Source: Candidatus Zixiibacteriota bacterium (GTDB lineage Bacteria; Zixibacteria; MSB-5A5; GN15; FEB-12). Taken from it: DNA of 5,481 nucleotides. Positions 1 through 4,074 of the stretch are shown in pieces. The notes beneath the pieces are model-generated. The model was not told the DNA's origin. It saw only the letters and a list, made by a program, of their open reading frames with translations, and did not search any database. Where the stretch lies: positions 1 through 5,481 of the forward strand of contig QNAF01000189.1 in the NCBI GenBank assembly GCA_003641405.1. The letters are read 5' to 3'. A program made the translations under genes and the position numbers. Positions within the stretch are counted from its first letter, which is position 1. Each line of letters opens with the position of its first letter.

Positions 1-183
1 GGGTAACGCCAGTGGGGTCTGACAGAACGATCCAGTCAGCTTCAGTGCTGATTGAATATGAAATCGCTGCCGCAGTTTCCTCGGAGACGAAGAAAGATGC
101 CATGAGAGTGTCAGCGTCAGCATCGTATCGGAAGAAACCAATGGAATCCGGTTCGACTACCAGCACTTTGGGTGGTTCGTTAA
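1..183 (-). other. Truncated third BACON-like module of the secreted protein
   Basis: Residues from about 578 to 638 restart the BACON pattern: a leading V-x-P-D-S-I-G-F strand, an FFVSEE strand and then D-W-I-V-L-S-D-P, which parallels PWIVLTNP in the first module and AWITLQSG in the second. The module is cut by the window edge about two thirds of the way through, so more repeats or a terminal domain must follow. Confidence 0.6.
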
Positions 184-1915
184 GGGTCAGTCTGACGTAA
201 GCGTAAGCCGGGTCAAGTGGGTCTTCTCTTTCGTCTATGACAAGAACGGAATCAAAATGCACACCCGCAGCAAGCCCTGAGATGTTCACCTGAACGTAGA
301 TATCGTGCGGTGTTGTGCCCGTTTCTGTACCTGATTGGAGAGTGATCCAGGCGGACTCTTCGCTTGCAGCTACTGGAGCTGCACTGCCATCGCTGACCGT
401 AACGCTGAAGAACTGCGGGTCAAGAATCGAGGAACCTACTTCAGCGACGAAATCCAATGTATCTGGATTAATGATAAGACGATCACTGTCAAGGACCTGA
501 ACCAATACACTTGCGCTATCTGCAAGGGAACCATCACTCGCAATGAAAGTAACGGTATATATCCCGGCTTGAGTGTTGACCGGTGTCCAGTCGAATGTAC
601 CCGTACCGTCCATATCGTCAACGAAGGTTGCACCATCCGGAAGCGTACCTGTTGAGAGGTTCGGGTAGTTTCCGTCGGGGTCCACAGCGGAGACGCCAAA
701 ATTCAGGTTTTCAAGTTCAACCACAATCTGGTCAGGAATATCATCAAGCATTGGTGTTCGATTGACGTTGTGCACCGTAATGGTAATGGTCTCTTCATCG
801 GTCAACTCTCCGTCTGAAGCAGTGAACGTGATGTCATAGAGAGCGGCCTGATCGTATGTCGGGGTCCAACCAAAAGTTCCGCTGCCGTCGCCATTGTTAA
901 TAAAAACGGCACCGTCCGGTAACGGGGCAGCGCTCAAAGTCGGGATAGTCCCATCGATATCAGTAGCTGAAACGGTGAACTGAAGCATCTGATTCTCATC
1001 GATTTCCCTGTCACCGATTGCCGCTAACTCCGGTGGGTGATTTGGCTCAGTGAGAATCAGGCTTATTGCAACCTCAGGCGCGTTGCCGGCGCCCGTCGAT
1101 GTTGTCACAGCGGTTCCGTTATGTGTCCCGGCAGCAAGGCCGGCCAGATCGACACCGACAGTAACGGTACCATCGGTAGTGCCTTCGGGATTGGTCAGTA
1201 CAATCCAGGGATCCGCGGATGAAGCAATGTAAGGAATCGCGGCACCGCCAACTTCACTGACGTTGAACGTTCGGGTAGCAGGAGCGCTGCCGCCCACTTC
1301 AGCTTCAAATGTAAGGCTTACAGGGTCTACCTGGAGTGTACCCAATTGCGGCTGGTTGGGGTCGAAGACACAGGGTGTCTCGTAGATTGGGATGTAAGAA
1401 ACCAGACTCACATCTACGAATTTCAGTACAGCGCCGCCACTGAACGGAGTGTACGGAAAGCATACCGAGTCATTCACTGTCCAGTCGTTCAAGTGAAACC
1501 AGTAGGTGGCTACGTGTTGTGGTGCGGCGTTCTGTAACAGGCCATTGCCAAACATACGTGATCCAGCAAATTGGAACTGTTGTCTGACGTTCGTACTGTC
1601 AATATTATTTGCGTAGAAAAGCATCTGGAGGAGATTAAACGAGGACACGGCCAGAGGTGTGGCTATGGCCGAGTCCATCACAAGATTCGGATTCTCCCAC
1701 GAGAAGCCACAAGTCGCCGTGATGACATCTTGGGCATCGTTGTAAATGTACAAATCGGCCACCAGCGTGGAATCATTTCCGGCGGCGTCCAGGGGTGAGA
1801 GAACGAAGAACATGGAGTCTGCGTTGCCCAAGTCGTTTGGGTCCTGCTGTGCCAGAGTAGGAACGCCAAGCACAGCCACCAGGCAGAATGTGATAATTGC
1901 AGTTCTAAGACACAT
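1..1915 (-). CDS. Secreted multi-domain protein with BACON-like and He_PIG/CADG repeats (3' end beyond window)
   Basis: The frame is open for 638 codons with no stop and leaves the window. Residues 1-22 are a signal peptide (Arg4, hydrophobic core, cleavage after PTLA before QQ), so the protein is exported. Residues about 30-186 form a unique N-terminal domain, probably beta-rich, with Cys69, Cys152 and Cys182. Then come a BACON-like domain (191-290), two He_PIG/CADG-type putative-Ig domains (294-383 and 387-476, sharing LPDGA, GTF-WTP and ASDG-L signatures), a second BACON-like domain (479-579) and a third that is cut off (582 onward). The BACON units share a W-I-x-L strand and the turn GLAAG-H. 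Such repeats usually act as surface adhesion or spacer modules; no catalytic domain is visible, and any C-terminal sorting or anchor domain lies outside. The start is chosen for its signal peptide and the AAAGGAGG 11 nt upstream. The frame is open further upstream to a TAA at 2108-2110, with an in-frame ATG at 2032, but that start lacks a ribosome site. Exact function is unknown. Confidence 0.88.
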   Translation of the reverse strand, partial: MCLRTAIITFCLVAVLGVPTLAQQDPNDLGNADSMFFVLSPLDAAGNDSTLVADLYIYNDAQDVITATCGFSWENPNLVMDSAIATPLAVSSFNLLQMLFYANNIDSTNVRQQFQFAGSRMFGNGLLQNAAPQHVATYWFHLNDWTVNDSVCFPYTPFSGGAVLKFVDVSLVSYIPIYETPCVFDPNQPQLGTLQVDPVSLTFEAEVGGSAPATRTFNVSEVGGAAIPYIASSADPWIVLTNPEGTTDGTVTVGVDLAGLAAGTHNGTAVTTSTGAGNAPEVAISLILTEPNHPPELAAIGDREIDENQMLQFTVSATDIDGTIPTLSAAPLPDGAVFINNGDGSGTFGWTPTYDQAALYDITFTASDGELTDEETITITVHNVNRTPMLDDIPDQIVVELENLNFGVSAVDPDGNYPNLSTGTLPDGATFVDDMDGTGTFDWTPVNTQAGIYTVTFIASDGSLADSASVLVQVLDSDRLIINPDTLDFVAEVGSSILDPQFFSVTVSDGSAAPVAASEESAWITLQSGTETGTTPHDIYVQVNISGLAAGVHFDSVLVIDEREDPLDPAYAYVRLTLNEPPKVLVVEPDSIGFFRYDADADTLMASFFVSEETAAAISYSISTEADWIVLSDPTGVT

Positions 1916-1926
1916 GTTGTTATGAG

Positions 1927-1934
1927 CCTCCTTT
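1927..1934 (-). promoter_or_regulatory. Strong Shine-Dalgarno of the secreted-protein gene
   Basis: On the minus strand the bases read AAAGGAGG, followed by an 11-nt spacer and ATG. It is nearly fully complementary to the 16S rRNA tail. It decides the start at 1915 over the in-frame upstream ATG codons at 2032 and 1963. Confidence 0.85.
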
Positions 1935-1936
1935 GC

Positions 1937-1980
1937 TATCGTTTCAATTCTATTATTTGACATCTGAACCTTATCGTTTC
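1937..1980. repeat. 9-nt direct repeat TATCGTTTC flanking the leader's 3' segment
   Basis: TATCGTTTC occurs at 1937-1945 and again at 1972-1980, offset by 35 bp; on the mRNA (minus) strand this reads GAAACGATA. One copy lies just 5' of the Shine-Dalgarno and the other directly abuts the long-range helix of the leader. It could be a repeated protein-binding or pairing site, or chance. Confidence 0.55.
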
Positions 1981-2082
1981 GGTCTGTACTCAATGGCCAA
2001 ACAAAGCAAGAATTCGTCTGGGCAAAACCCATCGGGGTGTGCCAGCGACTTGTTGCATAGCCACAAACAAAGTAACAGACCG
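1980..2082 (-). ncRNA. Candidate structured 5' leader element (long-range helix plus internal hairpin)
   Basis: CGGTCTGTACT (1980-1990) is complementary to AGTAACAGACCG (2071-2082) with one extra A, giving an 11-bp helix closing an 80-nt interior. Inside it, 2016-2049 folds into a 12-bp imperfect stem: GTC/GAC, then TGG(G)CA/TGCCA, then ACCC/GGGT around an ATCG loop. A weaker TTGTT/AACAA pair closes 2050-2070. The repeat CAAACAAAG occurs at 1998-2006 and 2064-2072. The element lies in the predicted untranslated leader of the secreted-protein mRNA, ending about 65 nt before its start codon. It matches no riboswitch class I can name. The fold was built by hand and its energy was not calculated, so chance structure is possible. 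Confidence 0.35.
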
Positions 2083-2100
2083 GGTATCTATAGCTTACCC
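2082..2100. repeat. Small inverted repeat GGGTA-N9-TACCC
   Basis: GGGTA (2082-2086) and TACCC (2096-2100) form a 5-bp stem over a 9-nt AT-rich loop. It adjoins the long-range leader helix on its mRNA 5' side and shares base 2082 with it, so the two may stack or compete. Confidence 0.4.
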
Positions 2101-2140
2101 ACTTATGTTAGACCGAATGCAGTAGCAAAGACTATCAGGT

Positions 2141-2160
2141 AAAGGTATTCAGTGACCTTT
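2141..2160. repeat. Inverted repeat AAAGGT-N8-ACCTTT
   Basis: AAAGGT (2141-2146) and ACCTTT (2155-2160) make a perfect 6-bp dyad with an 8-nt spacer. It would lie within the first 30 or so nucleotides of the transcript from the minus-strand promoter, so it could be a 5' stabilising hairpin or a downstream operator. Confidence 0.45.
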
Positions 2161-2163
2161 CCC

Positions 2164-2181
2164 TTTATCAACCGCGATAAA
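2164..2181. promoter_or_regulatory. Candidate operator dyad TTTATC-N6-GATAAA
   Basis: TTTATC (2164-2169) and GATAAA (2176-2181) are perfect inverted halves separated by 6 bp. On the minus strand the dyad overlaps the last two bases of the predicted -10 box (2180-2185) and covers the expected transcription start, a usual position for a repressor site. The regulator is unknown. Confidence 0.45.
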
Positions 2182-2207
2182 TATACGGTAAAACTGCCGG
2201 TTGTCAA
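2180..2207 (-). promoter_or_regulatory. Sigma70-type promoter for the secreted-protein gene
   Basis: On the minus strand a perfect -35 TTGACA (2202-2207) is followed by a 16-bp spacer and a -10 TATATT (2180-2185, 5 of 6 to consensus). The start would be near 2172, giving a leader of about 257 nt before the ATG at 1915. It lies downstream of the VanZ-like gene, so the secreted protein can be transcribed independently of it. Confidence 0.65.
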
Positions 2208-2248
2208 GAGATTATAGCCCTTCAGTGGTGCGGAATATTTGAACAGTA

Positions 2249-2635
2249 CTATTTCTTGGTTGCAGCCGGGCGGTTTGCTCGTGATCGCAATAGCATTAGA
2301 ATCAGTACCGCTCCCAGCAAATCGACCATAAAGTCCATGGCGCTAGCGTCCCGGCCCATCGTATGTTGTTGGACGACATACTCGTCCAGCACGGCGAATA
2401 TGGCCAGAAAAAGAAGCGATAGCCAGAAAGCACTACCAATACTTACTCTTTGGCTGAGATTGGTGCATGATCGGAAGGTAAGAAAGGCGAATAGGGCGTA
2501 CTCTGCAAAGTGGGCGACCTTATCAAGGGCCACCAATCTGATCTCGGGGGTCCTCAGGTCAGGTATTGACGATACCAGGAGGATAACGGCACCATATGCC
2601 ACAACGGGAACGTGATAGAGTAGTATTTTGCGCAT
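2249..2635 (-). CDS. VanZ-like family integral membrane protein
   Basis: This 128-residue protein has about four membrane segments (near 5-23, 44-56, 66-88 and 102-117) and the family's polar signature: S-x-I-P after the first segment (23-25), D38-K39 with H42-F-x-E45, then D84-E85 with Q89-Q90, R95 and D101-x-x-x-D105-x-x-G108. The length fits the stand-alone VanZ-like family (PF04892). VanZ itself gives low-level teicoplanin resistance in enterococci, but most relatives in environmental bacteria have no proven role and this is not evidence of a resistance gene. An in-frame TGA three codons before the ATG makes this the first possible start; the ribosome site is weak (GAAAG). The C-terminus is short and basic. 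It is divergent from the channel gene and upstream of the secreted-protein gene on the same strand, with a separate promoter between. Confidence 0.85.
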   Translation of the reverse strand: MRKILLYHVPVVAYGAVILLVSSIPDLRTPEIRLVALDKVAHFAEYALFAFLTFRSCTNLSQRVSIGSAFWLSLLFLAIFAVLDEYVVQQHTMGRDASAMDFMVDLLGAVLILMLLRSRANRPAATKK

Positions 2636-2708
2636 TAGCTTTCAGGACCAAGTCAAAACTCAACTCCATGGGTAGGCTATCTGGATATTACAGTCAAGCT
2701 GTTTCCAT

Positions 2709-2727
2709 GGATTGTAGATAGCAATCC
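2709..2727. promoter_or_regulatory. Inverted repeat GGATTG-N7-CAATCC in the divergent gap
   Basis: GGATTG (2709-2714) and CAATCC (2722-2727) are perfect 6-bp inverted halves with a 7-bp spacer. The site lies 74 bp from the VanZ-like start and 63 bp from the channel start, near the middle of the 154-bp divergent gap, where one regulator could act on both genes. I could not assign convincing -35/-10 pairs for either gene; a TAGATA at 2766-2771 is a weak -10 candidate for the channel. Confidence 0.4.
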
Positions 2728-2789
2728 CGATGACACGGAGCGTTTTTTTTGTAGCTTTTTCTATGTAGATACATCTTTGTCTAATCGCT

Positions 2790-3812
2790 ATGGCCAACTC
2801 AACGTTTGCAACCGGTATGGACCCCTCCGGTAAACTCCGTCTGGCGCTGTCGATGGCCTTTATTGGTGTCAGTGGCGGTACCATCGGATTCATGTTTCTT
2901 GAAAGCATGGACCCCTTATCAGCTCTCTATATGACAATAATCACACTCTCAACCGTCGGGTTTGGGGAAATCATGCCCTTGCACCCTGCTGGCCGCGTGT
3001 TTGTCATATTCCTGATACTATTCGGAGTCACTACGGCAGGCGTCATAGTTACATTGGTGGGTGAGCAATTGCTGGAAGGTCATGTGAAGCATCTGGTTAC
3101 GAGGAGAAAGATGGAAGCCAAACTCAAAAAGATGTCAGATCACTTCATTATCGCGGGATTCGGTCGCGTGGGGCAACAGGTTGCCAGAAAGTTTCAAATC
3201 AAGGGTGTGCAGTTTGTGGTGATTGAGAAGGACGAGCAATTGGTCAATCGAGTCCTTGACGAGGGTTTTGTGCCGGTAATGGGCGATGCTACCGATGACG
3301 AAGTTCTTCTCTCAGCCGGAATAGAGTCTGCGAATACGCTTATCTCTACGTTGCCCGAGGAGGCACAAAACGTATACTTGACTCTCACGGCTCGCTATAT
3401 GAAGCCGGACCTTCATATCATTGCAAGAGCCGACTTTGAGGATGGGGAGAAAAAACTGCTTCGAGCCGGAGCCAACCACGTAATTATCCCTCATGTACTT
3501 GGCGGAATCCGTATGGCCAAGGCAGCTCTCCAGCCAAATGTTGTCGATTTCATGCAGATGACTTCAATGGATGAAGAAGATCTGTTGATAGAAGAGCTGG
3601 TTGTTCCCGATGGCAGTCCATTGACGGGCAAGAGCTTGGAAGAATCCAATCTCAGGCGTGAGTTCTCTATCAGTATCGTCGGCATCAAGCAGACTGGGAA
3701 AAAGATGAACATCAACCCAGGATCTTCCGCTGTGCTGAACGGTCAGGATATTCTGGTTGTAATCGGTCAAGCCGAGGACCTTGAACGTTTCAGCAGCCAC
3801 ATAACCCGATAG
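2790..3812 (+). CDS. RCK-domain potassium channel, MthK type (two-TM pore plus TrkA-N/TrkA-C)
   Basis: The 340-residue protein matches MthK (336) in length and layout. TM1 is about 18-37, the pore helix 40-54, the selectivity filter TVGFGE 55-60 and TM2 about 68-92: an Ion_trans_2 pore for K+ in the inner membrane. An RCK-N (Rossmann) domain follows at about 118-240, with the nucleotide-type loop GFGRVG at 123-128, acidic Glu146 after the second strand and GDATDD at 165-170. RCK-C spans about 258-338. In this family eight RCK domains form a ring on four pores and open it on binding Ca2+ or a nucleotide; the ligand cannot be read here. TAG at 2766-2768 is in frame upstream, so ATG 2790 is the first start, but it has no Shine-Dalgarno. 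Met10 is an alternative start. See the internal start at Met108. It could instead be called a TrkA-like or Kch protein; the pore rules out a soluble TrkA. Confidence 0.92.
   Translation: MANSTFATGMDPSGKLRLALSMAFIGVSGGTIGFMFLESMDPLSALYMTIITLSTVGFGEIMPLHPAGRVFVIFLILFGVTTAGVIVTLVGEQLLEGHVKHLVTRRKMEAKLKKMSDHFIIAGFGRVGQQVARKFQIKGVQFVVIEKDEQLVNRVLDEGFVPVMGDATDDEVLLSAGIESANTLISTLPEEAQNVYLTLTARYMKPDLHIIARADFEDGEKKLLRAGANHVIIPHVLGGIRMAKAALQPNVVDFMQMTSMDEEDLLIEELVVPDGSPLTGKSLEESNLRREFSISIVGIKQTGKKMNINPGSSAVLNGQDILVVIGQAEDLERFSSHITR
3101..3113 (+). promoter_or_regulatory. Candidate internal ribosome binding site and start (Met108) for a free RCK subunit
   Basis: GAGGAG (3101-3106) precedes an in-frame ATG at 3111-3113 by 4 nt. 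That ATG is codon 108 of the channel gene, just past TM2 and just before the RCK-N domain. Starting there would give a soluble RCK protein of 233 residues. MthK is known to yield such a product from internal Met107. The SD-like bases also encode Arg105-Arg106, so they might be incidental. Confidence 0.5.
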
Positions 3813-3821
3813 ACTGGTGGT

Positions 3822-3883
3822 ATTTGCAATCTGAGACTGGGCTGGTTGTGTAAGAAAAAACCTTGCAAATTATCTGAGGTGGG
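3822..3883. repeat. Paired TTGCAA / ATCTGAG / TGGG repeats, also forming an 8-bp inverted repeat
   Basis: ATTTGCAA (3822-3829) and TTGCAAAT (3863-3870) are perfect inverted halves 33 nt apart; GGTT (3844-3847) and AACC (3859-3862) can extend the inner stem. The same stretch also reads as an imperfect direct repeat: TTGCAA, then ATCTGAG, then TGGG, at 3824-3841 and 3863-3883. The TTGCAA cores are offset by 39 bp, near four helical turns. No T-run follows, so it is a poor intrinsic terminator and looks more like a two-site operator. It begins 10 bp after the channel stop. Confidence 0.45.
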
Positions 3884-3898
3884 TCTATCCTATAAAAT
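3863..3898 (+). promoter_or_regulatory. Possible promoter for the symporter gene
   Basis: TTGCAA (3863-3868) is 17 bp from TATCCT (3886-3891), each 4 of 6 to consensus, and a TATAAAAT box follows directly at 3891-3898 but has no -35 at the right distance. If used, the leader to the symporter start would be about 175 nt. GATAAT boxes at 3999-4004 and 4040-4045 are alternative -10 elements without good -35 partners. Confidence 0.25.
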
Positions 3899-3905
3899 TA
3901 GGCTG

Positions 3906-3931
3906 ATTCTCGAAGCAGTCCGCTTGAGAAT
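3906..3931. repeat. Hairpin ATTCTC(G)AAGC / GCTTGAGAAT
   Basis: ATTCTC (3906-3911) pairs with GAGAAT (3926-3931) and AAGC (3913-3916) with GCTT (3922-3925), with G3912 bulged and a 5-nt AGTCC loop: a 10-bp stem. No T-tract follows on the plus strand, so it is not a standard terminator. It would lie at the very 5' end of a transcript starting just after the TATAAAAT at 3891-3898. Confidence 0.5.
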
Positions 3932-3951
3932 ATCTCCGTCAGCGCTCAGGA

Positions 3952-4047
3952 TCCAAGAGAGATTCAGACTTGGGACGGGCGACTGTGGCAGCCTCATGGA
4001 TAATCTCTTATGGCAGATGCTATGAGGGTGTGTAAGTTTGATAATCT
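3952..4047. repeat. Further dyads and a GATAATCT direct repeat upstream of the symporter
   Basis: CCAAG (3953-3957) pairs with CTTGG (3969-3973) over 11 nt. AGAGATT (3958-3964) is complementary to AATCTCT (4002-4008); each helix places one arm in the loop of the other arrangement, so they may form exclusive or pseudoknotted structures. GATAATCT occurs at 3999-4006 and 4040-4047, 41 bp apart. Otherwise nothing recognisable lies between 3932 and the symporter ribosome site. Confidence 0.35.
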
Positions 4048-4065
4048 ACTGAAAGCTTGTTGCAC

Positions 4066-4069
4066 AGGA
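4066..4069 (+). promoter_or_regulatory. Shine-Dalgarno AGGA of the symporter gene
   Basis: AGGA lies 5 nt before ATG 4075 and supports that start; the frame then runs straight into a hydrophobic TM1 from residue 14. Confidence 0.6.
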
Positions 4070-4074
4070 TTACA

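Noticed and set aside
1990..2058. 22-codon upstream ORF in the secreted-protein leader (minus strand)
   Set aside because: It has no Shine-Dalgarno, no codon pattern suggesting attenuation, and such short frames are expected by chance.
2018..2100. Plus-strand likeness to a c-di-GMP-I (GEMM) riboswitch: GGGCAAAACC, then GCATAGCC, then GGTA..TAGC..TTACC
   Set aside because: The words occur in the right order, but the spacing is wrong, the GAAA tetraloop and GACGCAAAGC core are missing, and the plus strand here runs antisense toward the VanZ-like gene with no target.
2211..2216. Perfect minus-strand TATAAT just upstream of the TTGACA
   Set aside because: No -35 lies at 15-19 bp (the hexamer there is AATATT), and the adjacent TTGACA/TATATT pair is a better promoter.
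2256..2615. Plus-strand frame of 119 codons over the VanZ-like gene
   Set aside because: It is antisense to a protein with clear family motifs, and its own translation is polar and featureless.
2665..2711. Two TCCATGG words (2665-2671 and 2704-2710) in the divergent gap
   Set aside because: It is a short, palindromic word that also occurs as GTCCATGG within the VanZ-like gene, so chance recurrence is likely.
2743..2750. Eight-T run as a possible intrinsic terminator
   Set aside because: It lies upstream of both divergent genes with no GC-rich stem before it on the plus strand.
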